In this document: in pieces, positions 9,614 through 19,165 of the stretch
Numbering within the stretch: the stretch's first letter is position 1
Layout: every line of letters begins with the position of its first letter
Source: Undaria pinnatifida
Taxonomy: Eukaryota; Sar; Phaeophyceae; Laminariales; Alariaceae
Length of the DNA: 64,000 nucleotides
NCBI GenBank assembly: GCA_012845835.1
Contig: JABAKD010000002.1
Location: forward strand, 21,882,454 to 21,946,453
Reading direction: 5' to 3'
Program-made: the position numbers and the translations under genes
Notes under the pieces: generated by a model
What the model was told of the DNA's origin: nothing
The model's database searches: none
Seen by the model: the letters and a program-made list of their open reading frames with translations, nothing else

Positions 9614-10867
9614 AATGGCGTCCTCGCTGAATTGACGACGTGTGAGCTTCAAGCTTGGAACGACAGCCCCGCCTCTTCTCGGTTTTTATTTACCGCAATT
9701 AATGTGAGCCACCACATATATGGCGAGAGACAGGATATACACTATATTCATATATTATAGGAGTCACTTTTTGTTTTGTTCTGTTTTTTTTTTTGTGTTC
9801 TCTGTCCTTTCTTTTGCCTCCCTTTTTATATCGAACTTCCGTGTGCCTGCCACATACGAGCGGCGCCTGACAGCTCATAGATAGGTCATATAGTATAGAC
9901 CCGAGTACAAGCAGTTGAGTGTCGTAGGCAGTCGTCTCGCCTCCCTCTCGTATCCCCCCCCCCCCCTCGTAGGTAGGTGTAGCACCGACCGGTATTGCGC
10001 CGGTATTGTGCTACAAACGATCTCCTTTGTTCCCTTTGCTTCGCAGAAAGCGTGTAGTACATCGTCAGTACATACAAGTCCTCCGGTACGGGATATCTCT
10101 GGACGTGTTCGTGTCACCGTACTCCTGCTGTAGTACGTCCGTCACCCCAAAAGCGCTATACCATCCCCAAAACACACTTGTAGGTACAAGAACGACCCAA
10201 TCCCTGTGACCCCACAAGGACCACGTAACAAAAGGAGAGCTCTATGTTGTGTTCTCCACTGATTGAGGTATAGGCCCTCATTTACAGGAGGAGTTAGACA
10301 CAAGGTGCCAGGGAGGTACCACGGCCGCTTTTCGTAATTAATTATCGTTTCTTTTCTTTTTCTTTTTCTGCCCGCATACTTAGCCGGTGGTGTCATTTTT
10401 ACGGTGTGTGATTGGCATCGGGTACGACGTATTAGTAATATATCCTCCCACCTTCCGGTGCCACGACATCCTCACACTTTACCCACATAGTATAGTACAA
10501 GTACCAACAAGCAGCTTCAAAATACGAGTACTGGACCGAAATTCGTCAAACTCACACCTGAAGTCCTGAAAATGTGCTTCGAAATGTATTTTTATAAAAT
10601 GTTAGAATGACAGCATACGTATCAATTTGGAACCGTGGGCTCGTGCCCCACGTTTTTTTTTTTTTTGGGGGGGGGAGGAGTAGCCAACTTCTATTCTCGA
10701 ATAATGTATTAAGAGTAGCATATAAGATGACTAGTAATATTTATGTACTCGTACTCTTCCCGATATTAAAGCACGGAGGAGGAAAAAATAAACCATAATA
10801 AACGGCCTACCATACATACGTATGACAGAGCAGTATAGTCGAAACTACGCTAATATAAAATAATGAA
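9614..10867. other. intergenic DNA, no gene seen
   Basis: Contains homopolymer runs (C at about 9954-9966, T and G runs at 10653-10675), TTTTC repeats near 10350 and an R5-core-like word near 10520-10570 with ACCGAAATTCGTCAAACTCAC. CCTCCCACCTTCCGG near 10446 matches the end of the 9.3 kb repeat. No ORF has a recognisable domain. Confidence 0.6.
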
Positions 10868-11455
10868 CACTTCACGCACAGGATATCACCTCATTATCTT
10901 TCGAGAGCCATCCATGCCGCTGTGTTTCCCCCCTCCCCCCCCCCTCCAACGCCCCCTCTTTCCCGACCACCTGCACGATCGCCTAGACCTAGCACCACGC
11001 GTATAACAAGCTGATACATATCTTTGATCTCACAGCCGAAGTGTATTTGAATATTATTTGTGACCTAAAACTCCTAAAAAATCTCCCTCCCCCCCCCCTC
11101 TTGTCTCCCTTACTCAAACGCCCCACCAAATATCGAAATCCGCCACATTAATAAACACTTCACGCACAGGATATCACCTCATTATCTTTCGAGAGCCATC
11201 CATGCCGCTGTGTTTCCCCCCCCCCCCCGCCTCGAACGCCCCCTTCTTCCCCATCACCCGCACCTTCGCCTAGACCTAGCACCACACGTATAACAAACCC
11301 CTCACCTAAAGCCCTTCCCCCCCCCCCCCCCCCCCCCCGCCCCCCGCCCCCCCCCGCCCCCCGCCCCCGCCCCCACTCCCCACCCTCCCCCCCCAACCCA
11401 TCCCAACCCCACCCCCTCGAACACTCCACCCTCTCTTTACTCACTGATTGTACGA
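10868..11455 (+). repeat. R1 family, tandem C-rich modules, period ~288 bp
   Basis: CACTTCACGCACAGGATATC occurs at 10868 and again at 11156, followed both times by CATTATCTTTCGAGAGCCATC, a run of C, and CGCCTAGACCTAGCACCAC. The C runs differ in length and expand to an almost pure C tract at 11318-11395. An interposed core-like word (CTTTGATCTCACAGC, 11022) links this module to the R1 core. Confidence 0.8.
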
Positions 11456-11885
11456 CTTACCCCAGGATATACATGATAAACTGATGTATTATTTCCAAAA
11501 ATGTCACATTTATCCCCTCGAAATAATGTATAGTTTCCAGGCACATATCGAGCTGCCCCCCCCCCCCGCCCCCCTCCAAACCCGCTCGCTTTTGATCGAA
11601 ACCAGGCCCCCCCTTTCCCTTCACAGCTGTCAGATTTTGTCCCCCTCAGAAACGGGTTTTATAGTTTCCGCGCACAGACTGACTAAAATCATCCTGTTGA
11701 CCCTGATAGCTACACTGTAGCTGTAAGGGGAGTCGCCGACCTATATCCTTAATGAGGACACACAACTCGTAATACGCGCGATCGGAGTATCACACACAGC
11801 TTGCAAAGATGAGTTTCGACGAAATCTTCGATCTCACAGCTGGAGTGTATTTTAATTTTTATAATGTAAAATAGATATATATATG
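11456..11885 (+). repeat. R1 family copy with intact short ORF at core
   Basis: Contains the R1 blocks in order: TTCACAGCTGTCAGATTTTG, CAGAAACGGGTTTTATAG, CTGATAGCTACACTGTAG, GGGGAGTCGCCGACCTATAT, GAGGACACACAACTCGTAAT, GCGCGATCGGAGTATCACAC, then the core with an ATG at 11811. The core ORF reads MSFDEIFDLTAGVYFNFYN and stops after 21 codons. AT-rich sequence follows. Confidence 0.85.
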
Positions 11886-12200
11886 ACTAGATCTAGCCTA
11901 AAATTCCCCACCTGAAGTAAAAATACCAACACTCACCATAAAAATAGTGGACAAAAAATAGGACCCCTCCCAACAAAAACTCACCCATATAGTATGTTAC
12001 AAGTACCAACAACGCAGCTTGCAAATATGAGTATTGACCCGAAATTCGTGGAATTCACGGATGACGTCCTTGAAATACTCATGATAAGATAAACTACCTA
12101 CCATACATACGATAGACCAGAATAGTGGAAACTACAGCAATAAAATTAATAGATATGATGTTAGATCTAGCTCAAAATTCCCCACCTTAAGACATCACAA
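11886..12200 (+). repeat. R5 family copy
   Basis: AT-rich, with TTCCCCACCTGAAGTAAAAA, ATAGGACCCCTCCCAACAAA, TTACAAGTACCAACAACGCA, and a core ATG at 12028 opening MSIDPKFVEFTDDVLEIL before a stop. A second partial unit follows (GTGGAAACTACAGCAATAAA near 12127). Confidence 0.75.
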
Positions 12201-13120
12201 AATAAATGCTGCTGCAAACAAACCTCGATTTTAAAGTGGAGAAAAAAAAACACCTACCACACATACGATGCAGAATATTATCGAAGTATGAGAAAATATG
12301 GGTTTTGTACGTACGTAAGAAGTTTGACCAATCAGATCAATGCGGTAATTCATAGTCGCATGAGTGATAGCCTTGGGTACACCTGGCCCAGCTGCGTAGG
12401 CGACGACCTGCACGCGGAGCGCGTAGGGGAGCAGAGTCAGAGCTACTACAGGTCCAAGGTGTGATACAGACTAGTTTAAGTTCCCACCCACCCGCCCGTG
12501 CTTTTGGGGGAGTCAGTGGAGGGGGAGTTAATCGGTCGCAGTAACGTTGCGCGTGTTTGTTACTGTTTCGGTAAACGTAATCGTTTGGGCTGAAGATGCC
12601 ACGGGGTTTCGTAGATTGCGCAGGTAGGTTGCGGTGGGGGCTAGCCGCATCAGTGTTATAGCGTGGTGCAAGGGGTGTCCGTTATTGCGTTTTTTTATTC
12701 AGCATGTATAATATCTGAGTATCCCTCCGTGCGGTGGGGTTACGTATGACCCTTTTACGCAGATATTATGTTGACAGTTAACAGCGAACGTCGTGGCGGT
12801 GCATCGGCTCGGATTAAGCGCGCAATCTAAAAGTGTGGGAGAGGGGAATTATGCATATATGGGCAAGGAAGTGCATTTGTTTAATGTACATGGTGTGTGC
12901 AGGCGTGCATATATAGGTGGTCGCCTCGTATGTCTTCTTCGAGTTGCCAACGATTATTCGTCGTTGGCTGTACTGGCGTCGAGAGTTCGATGTCGCCAGT
13001 TGGTTTGGGAGTTGACTCGTGTATACGGATGTTAGCGGGGGTTTGCCGGCGGGGCAGCCCCGGGGTATTCCCATCTCCAACCCCCCTCTCCGGGCGGGGG
13101 GTTGCGCATTAATATAATAC
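12201..13120. other. intergenic DNA, no gene seen
   Basis: About 900 bp with no recognised ORF, tRNA or repeat core. A small direct pair around AGATATTATG/ATAATATCTG near 12706 and 12763 is the only structure noted. Confidence 0.5.
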
Positions 13121-13132
13121 AACTTCGAGAGC

Positions 13133-13225
13133 AAAGTGCAAAAGACGCGTATGAAAATACGTGGAAGTGTGGTGAGCTAAAGCTTTATTTTTCCCCATCC
13201 GCCGGAGGATAAAAAAAAAAAAAAA
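13133..13225 (+). mobile_element. SINE-2 copy, 5' truncated
   Basis: Carries the SINE-2 3' half: GACGCGTATGAAAATACGTG, AAGTGTGGTGAGCTAAAGC, CCCCATCCGCCGGAGGAT and a 15-base poly-A tail (13211-13225). CGTAT-GAAA-ATACG and ATCC-GCC-GGA-GGAT can each form a hairpin. Confidence 0.85.
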
Positions 13226-13470
13226 GACTAGTATCGCGGAAACTACATACAGTAGTGTAATACATATATAAAATATATATGATTTTGGATCTATTAATAG
13301 CTCGAAATTCCCCACCTAAAGAATGCTGTATTAATATGAACATTTATATTAGATAACTAGTAATACTCTGTATTCGTACTCCTTCCGATACTAAAGCAGG
13401 GAAAAAACAAAGTAAATCACCTACCATACATGCGGTACACCAGTATTATAGTGGAAACAATAGTAGTAAA
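13226..13470 (+). repeat. R5 family fragment
   Basis: TAGTATCGCGGAAACTACAT, GATTTTGGATCTATTAATAG, GAAATTCCCCACCTAAAG and GTACACCAGTATTATAGTGG are R5 words. The tail of this fragment abuts the next SINE-2 copy. Confidence 0.6.
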
Positions 13471-13480
13471 TTAAAAAAGT

Positions 13481-13611
13481 ACGTAAGGTGCGCCAGTTAG
13501 CGTTGAGTTGCGAAAGCAACGGATGAGTTAAATCGACACACGACGCGTATGAAAATACGTGGAAGTGTGGTGAGCTATTTTGCCCCATCCGCCGGAGGAT
13601 GCAAAAAAAAA
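13481..13611 (+). mobile_element. SINE-2 copy, near full length
   Basis: Begins GTAAGGTGCGCCAGTTAGCG and continues through GACGCGTATGAAAATACGTG and CCATCCGCCGGAGGATG to a short A-rich tail. It lacks the AAAGCTTTATTT block found in other copies (an internal deletion). Confidence 0.85.
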
Positions 13612-13629
13612 TATATATATATATATATG

Positions 13630-13890
13630 TTAGACCTAGCTCAAAATCAAAAGTCCCCACCTAAATACCAACACTAACAATTATATATTGTAATAGAGAA
13701 CAGCAACACATATTTATACTCCGGAGTATGTATTTCTTACAAAAAATAAGACCCCTCCCGAAAAAAAAACTCACCCGCACATACTCGCAGTACATTACAA
13801 GTGCCAACAACGCAGCTTGTAAAGATGAGTATTGACCCGGAATTCGTCGAACTCACAACTGACGTTCTGATTTTTTTTTAATACTCCGTA
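13630..13890 (+). repeat. R5 family copy with core ORF
   Basis: Contains GTTAGACCTAGCTCAAAATC, AATAAGACCCCTCCCGAA, CAAGTGCCAACAACGCAGC, and an ATG at 13826 opening MSIDPEFVELTTDVL, which then runs into poly-T. Confidence 0.75.
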
Positions 13891-14346
13891 TATAATAATA
13901 CCGGTAGAAAGAACCATGGAACACGACATCCTGGGAAAAGTTCGAGGGGCCAAGGGCCAACCAACCGACCGACGTATACATGATTTGACCGGTGACTTAT
14001 CGATTTTGGCCCGTGAGAAACGTCACGGGTCGAGTCGACCTGACCCGCATGAAACCCGCATCTCGCGGGTCACTCGGATTGTGGCGGGTCGGGTCGGGTC
14101 GAGTCAGGAGGATATCAAAATCTCGCGGGTCGGGTCGGGTCGGGTAGGGCAATAACCAAAAACGGGTATACCCGGTCACTTTTTTTCTTTTAAAAACAGG
14201 TGCACTCTAACGTCAAGTGAAAAACGCACCCCACGAGCCACGCGACTGCCCGTAGATGAACCTCTCGTTTTTTGGCCTGCTGACGCTATACATGAGGTGC
14301 ACTCGTACTATGTCTATTGTGCAGTTGGTAATTGAATGCACTCATT
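13891..14346. repeat. (CGGGT)n minisatellite within intergenic DNA
   Basis: CGGGT pentamers occur at 14025-14155, often as TCGCGGGTC or GGGTCGGGTCGGG. The purine/pyrimidine bias could allow G-quadruplexes on this strand. Flanks show nothing else. Confidence 0.75.
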
Positions 14347-14951
14347 CGTTGTTCTAATCACACTTATTCGTACTCGTACCACGATAAGGGACGGCATCTG
14401 TGACCACGGCTTGTCCAGAAGAAGAAGCTGGAAAGTAGAAGTGTGAGAAAAAACAAAATAAAAAGTGCATCACGTATACGAGTATTATCGTCAAACATGT
14501 ACTACTACTGCTGTATTCATCACGTCACAACAGAGTATGATCATGTATCTAGAGTAGTAACAAGAGCGACGGCGAGCGAGCGAGCGAACGAGCGATAATG
14601 AAACACGTGTATTTGTTGTTGTGATCACACTCATTCGTACTCGTACTACGATATGTAGCCGGTCGCCCCGGTGGCGTATCAGGTTATCCTCGAGCCTGGC
14701 ATAGGTCAGTTTCGTGAGTTCGAGCCCCGCCGAGTGCATACTCGTATAAATTTGTTGGGACTTTTTCTTGTGCACAAATTGACTTGCGGAAAGCGCGAGA
14801 GCGTGAGTTAGCAATACTCGATGAAAAATCGACGAGCAGTGGGATTGCTGAACCCTATGCGCGATAAAAATTGAAGGCAAGAACCGGGGGGGAGAAGGGA
14901 CGACACCTGTGACTCCACGGCTTGTCCAGAAGCTGGAAAGTGAAGTGTGAG

Positions 14952-14991
<40 letters not shown>

Positions 14992-15100
14992 ACCACGTAG
15001 TACTCGTCAAACATGGACTGTCGTAGGACATGATCATTTAGCAGTAGTTGTAGGCTCGTATTTGTATCATACGAGCCGGTAAACACGTATGATCGCCCCC
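14347..15100 (+). repeat. tandem duplication of a SINE-1 insertion locus
   Basis: Left flank ATCACACTTATTCGTACTCG (about 14350) recurs as ATCACACTCATTCGTACTCG (about 14622). Right flank TCGTCAAACATG ... ATGATCAT (about 14489) recurs at about 15006. Each pair brackets SINE-1 sequence: only its 3' end at 14389-14461, but the full element at 14656-14988. The locus was duplicated, and the first copy lost the SINE head. Confidence 0.6.
14656..14988 (+). mobile_element. SINE-1, full-length tRNA-derived SINE
   Basis: Best copy of the family. The head has a Pol III A box (GTGGCGTATCAGG, near 14671) and a B box (GAGTTCGAGCCCC, near 14719), as in a tRNA gene. The body of about 230 bp includes GCGAGAGCGTGAGTTAGCAA, CGACGAGCAGTGGGATTGCT, ATGCGCGATAAAAATTGAAG and GGCTTGTCCAGAAGCTGGAA. 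It ends in a poly-A tail of 34 (14955-14988). The tRNA of origin is not clear because the anticodon arm has decayed. Confidence 0.88.
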
Positions 15101-15235
15101 TCAGCATCTACGTAGTCTAGATATGTAGATGACAACCTGTCAGTTTTTCGTTCATGTATGGGCCTTTTTACGTTTACCTGGCATATGATGGGCCCTCTAT
15201 GTTATAAAAATGGAAATACACTCCATCCAATGGAC

Positions 15236-15345
15236 CAGTTGTGAGATCGAAGATTTTTTCGAAACTAATCTTTGCAAGCTGTGTGTGATACTCCGATCGC
15301 GCGTATTACGGGTTGTGTTACCAGGCACCAGGTATTATTCATGAA
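15236..15345 (-). repeat. R1 core fragment
   Basis: Minus strand reads GCGCGATCGGAGTATCACAC, CAGCTTGCAAAGATTAGTTTC, then TCTTCGATCTCACAAC. The core ATG has become ATT in this copy. Confidence 0.8.
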
Positions 15346-15816
15346 AAACACTCCCTGTACGACGCGTCGGAGGGAGCCTGAAAATACCCAGGGAAATCAT
15401 GGCACGAGTTGGCAATCTCGGTGGCATCAGTAGGGAGGATGTAGCTGCGGGCACGCGTGGCGGTGCTGACGGACAGAGGGACGCCAGTTTTCTGCTGGAT
15501 TGTCTTCCTCAACGCCTTCACGCCGATGTCGGGTTGTTCGCGCTCAGTGTAGCCTTCACCAGTGGGTCGATCCCACACGGACGCGCGCGCGCGTTTCCCC
15601 CTGAACAGTTTGCGTGTTCAAAATCAGCGTGGGTGACACGCCAATCATCAAGGACCGACTTCGTCGCGCGCACCTCCGCCGTGAAAGCCGAGGAGCCGAC
15701 GACACCACCGGAAAAGCCACAGGAACCTGCGACGGATCCTGCTTCGGTTTCGGTGGCTCGGCCGCCCCGAAGCACGAGTACTTCTTCTGCCGCCCACCCC
15801 CTTTCCTAGGGGCCCT
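15346..15816. other. GC-rich segment with overlapping ORFs, unassigned
   Basis: This stretch is open for 136 codons on the plus strand (15399-15809) and for 79-85 codons on the minus strand (15339-15578, 15518-15775). The plus frame is rich in Ala, Pro and Thr, with no domain I recognise. It may be a decayed coding fragment between repeats. I cannot choose a strand. Confidence 0.25.
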
Positions 15817-16000
15817 GTTTTTCTTTTTTTTTTTTCACACTTTTACTTTCCAGCTTCTGGACAAGCCGTGGTCACAGGTGTCATCCCTTCTTCCCCCTTC
15901 AATTTTTATCGCGCATAGGGTTCAGCAATCCCGCTGCTCGTCGATTTTTCATCGATTGTTGCTAACTCACGCTCTCGCGCTTTCCGCAAGTCAATTTTTC
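15817..16000 (-). mobile_element. SINE-1 copy, 5' truncated
   Basis: Poly-T of about 18 opens the copy on the plus strand (the tail of a minus-strand element), followed by CCAGCTTCTGGACAAGCC, TTTTTATCGCGCATAGGGTT, CTGCTCGTCGATTTTTCATC and CTCACGCTCTCGCGCTTTCC. The tRNA-like head is missing. Confidence 0.88.
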
Positions 16001-16587
16001 CAAGTATTCGTGCGATTCACGTCGAACAAGCTGACCACCTAAGCTCGTGCTCGTTTTGTAAGAGGACGAGGGTCCCACCGATCACGCGCCAGACCCACCG
16101 GGCACGCTCCCTTGCCTAGCCTGGCCATTGTGTGTTTTGGGTAGGACCGTAACAGCTAGATGTATCATGGAGCCCTCTGGCACGGGCTTTAGCATCTTCT
16201 CCAGGGTCCAGTTTATTCGTGTATTTCTTGGAACAGCAGTACCCAAAGGTCCAAAGGTGGCGACGCCTGCTGAACTCGAACTTTCAAGACGCAAAGACGC
16301 ATGGGTGGTAAGTTCAAAGACGCTGAGGTAGCCCAGCGGCAGGTATCACTACTATCACTTCGTGCATCACTGTTGGTCGTGCCACCATGTGACCCTGGCC
16401 GTAGAGAACGGTAACCCTACCGCACAAACCGTGAAAGGACATGTCGTGCAAAGTTTACAAAAAAAAACCCACGAGTATTACAGGATGTGCCGCAATCTTG
16501 AGTGTTTCCACACAAAAATTACCACATAATTACCCGAATATCGCCTTCTCCCCACGCTGCTTTTGTTTTTTTCAAGCGAGTTTGCAA
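16001..16587. other. intergenic DNA, no gene seen
   Basis: No recognisable ORF, RNA gene or repeat core in about 590 bp. An ORF of 67 codons at 16128-16331 has no recognisable motif. Confidence 0.5.
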
Positions 16588-16774
16588 GTGGTCTATATCC
16601 TTAATGAGGACACACAACCCGTCATACGCACGATCGGAGTATCACACACAGATTGCAAATATGAGTTTCGACAAAATCTTCGATCTCACAGCTGGATGGA
16701 GTGCATTTTCATTTTTCATAATGAAAGAGGAAAGCATAATTTCCGCCGTGATTGGGAATTTCACGGGAACCTGA
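16588..16774 (+). repeat. R1 core copy with extended ORF
   Basis: CTATATCCTTAATGAGGACA, CGATCGGAGTATCACACACA, then ATG at 16661 opening MSFDKIFDLTAGWSAF and continuing to 16774. The four-base insertion after GCTGGA shifts the downstream frame relative to other copies. Upstream R1 modules are absent. Confidence 0.75.
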
Positions 16775-17244
16775 GCACAGGGGATCAACCGTGGCAGGAA
16801 TATGATTACCGAGTATCCGGCGGCCTTGCGCGGCGGCAGTAAAGGTTGCCGTGACCCAACCACGAAGAAACACGAAGAAAAAGGAAGGATGGCCGCTATT
16901 TCGGTGGTCTTGCGAGTCTGCAAGGTTACCGGGGCTCTACTCGGCAAAGTACGGAGAAAAAGCGGTCAATCCTAGAGCTCGGCGATGCCGCCAGGGCAAA
17001 GCGGTACCGGCGGCGGTCAGGATACAACAGAAAGTTCGAACGCCTAGGGGAAAAATCACCTAGTATCGGCGGAGGAATCGTGAATTACAAACACAAATAA
17101 ATGAAAAAAAAACAGACGACCACGGTTCGGGAGCCTGAACGAAACGAGGCTTGCGGAGGCCGAGGTGGTAGAGAGAAAATCAAAAGAGCATAAAAAAGAG
17201 AGGGGGCCCTAGGTACGAGACAGTCCTGCCGGCGACGCCAATTG
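16775..17244. other. intergenic DNA, no gene seen
   Basis: Purine-rich stretch without a recognised feature. Confidence 0.5.
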
Positions 17245-17620
17245 TGAAAGAGTCGTGGTGCCGGGAAGGTGTGAGGGAAGGGACGCAGGGGTATCAGCTA
17301 CGCCTGGAGACAGCACCGGTTCTTCTTTGTAGATTTCTTATCACTCGCGTTGAGCTATGAGAAGCTCGAGGAGACAGGAAAGGAGGAGGAGTGATAGCAT
17401 GGGGGTGGGGTGAAGCTCACAGAGTTCGCTTCACCCCAGCAACTGTGAGCTTCACCCCAGCATTGCTGCTGTGCTCTCTGGCATTGCTGCTGTGCTCTCT
17501 TCTGGACCTTTACCTACGTAACGTACAAGGAACGTTCTCGTAGGTGTTCTATATTCCTATGAGTGCTTAACGCGCTCACTTCTATCTATCTTGTCCACAG
17601 GAGGAACGTTCCATTACGGT
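17245..17620 (-). repeat. dispersed repeat, inverted partner of 8936-9324
   Basis: Reverse-complement match to the 9 kb repeat over about 370 bp. It contains an internal duplication, GCATTGCTGCTGTGCTCTCT at about 17460-17500. Confidence 0.75.
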
Positions 17621-19034
17621 TTCGCTTGATTTTGTTTGTTTCTTCGAGATGGTCGAGTTGGCTGTTTTTTGTTGGTTTTGTCCTCGAATTATTATGTTTT
17701 CCCCGTTCAATTGCCTTGTTGGCTGTTAGTTTTTGTTTTGTTTCATTTCATTTATTTTGATGCCGCGTGCGCTGTGTCGTGTTGTCTTGCCTGTTTCATT
17801 TGGTTACAATGGCCTTGTCCGTCTTGTTGTGACTCTTCGATGTGATTTGTTTGGTATATAGTCTAGACTAGTCTTTAGTGTTTGTATTTTTTGTGTTGTT
17901 GCACTTTTATTTTTATGTACTCGTCAAAGGGGGGGTGGGGATGTCAGTTTGGTGTGAGCTGGTGAGATTGTAGCGCAACAACGTGTCGAACGTTTTGTCC
18001 TTGGTGGTATGGGAGTGTACACCCCGTGCCAGACGGCGTGCCGATATGTTTGTCATTGTCTTTGATTCATATTAGATTGTTTGGAGGACGCAACGTTAGC
18101 GATTCATGCTTAGGCGGTCGGGGACACTGCACTTATTCACCGCTGAAAAAGTGTAGAGGGACGATAGCCATTGAATAGTGATCAGGCGGTCGAATGCGCA
18201 GCGAGAAAGCGGGGGCGAGGGTTTTTATCACGGATTTCTCTCTGATGGCCCCGTAATCTCGGTTTTGTCTGTTTATCCCGGAGGCCACCGTTTTTGTGAA
18301 GTTGCTTTGCGGCTTGGTTATAGTCAAGATTGATATAGCATAGTGCACTTTTCTTTCGCATTATGCTCGGGGGAATGTTACGGTTGAATCGTTTCCAGGA
18401 GTTACGAAGACAGAGAGGCGTTGTCGTAACGACGGGGTCCGCGTCACCCGCGACCCTCCCCGGAGTCAAGCGGCTCACGCCCCTCGCTCACACTTCTCCA
18501 GACCACAGCCCTTCGGTCCTGGAGATAAGAAATCACTTACCATATCTATCCTTTCCTCTCTGAGAAACACCAACCTTGTGCACGTGTGCACCCGAAGCCA
18601 CCTGGCTCCTCTAAGACTCTGGTGAGCGCTTATCCGTCCCCGGGCGGACCGCTGGAGGTAAGCCATTATGAGTTATGCATCTGTGTTCTTCAATAGTCCG
18701 CGTCTGTATCGCCTGTAGACTATGCACGCATGTTCGTCTCACCACATGACTCTAGATCACACGGCTGACGGCCACGGTACGTTAACAATCATCCACTACA
18801 AGTCAGGGCATGCTTTCGTGAGCACCACTAACACGAGCATCATCATCAGACGTTGACGCGGAATCTACAGGGGGGCGTATAATCGCACATTTATACGAGC
18901 TAACAAAATGTGAAAAGGAATTACAGGCAGATATTTTATATTGCGGTAGAACACACTGCCAACCTATTACGTAAGGTATTCGTACCTATACCGTTTGTAT
19001 GATCGCCTCCCAACCTGTGCGAAACGAAGTAGCA
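17621..19034. other. intergenic DNA, no gene seen
   Basis: T/G-rich on the plus strand at 17630-18060 (GTTTTG-type words). No ORF longer than 98 codons and none with a recognised domain. A 98-codon minus-strand ORF at 18182-18478 is unassigned. Confidence 0.5.
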
Positions 19035-19165
19035 TACACTACAGTGGTTGGGCTGTCTGCACCGTACGAACCGCACGGTTATCGTGAGCACAGACAAACG
19101 CGCCTGCTGTCTGGAGTGCTGTCAGAGTGACGACCCGCGGGCATGCAGTGAAACCAGATCACTAC
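19035..19165 (+). repeat. dispersed repeat, inverted partner at 36845-36965
   Basis: GGTTGGGCTGTCTGCACCGT, CGTGAGCACAGACAAACG and GAGTGACGACCCGCG(G) match the reverse complement of 36845-36965 with few differences. Confidence 0.75.
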
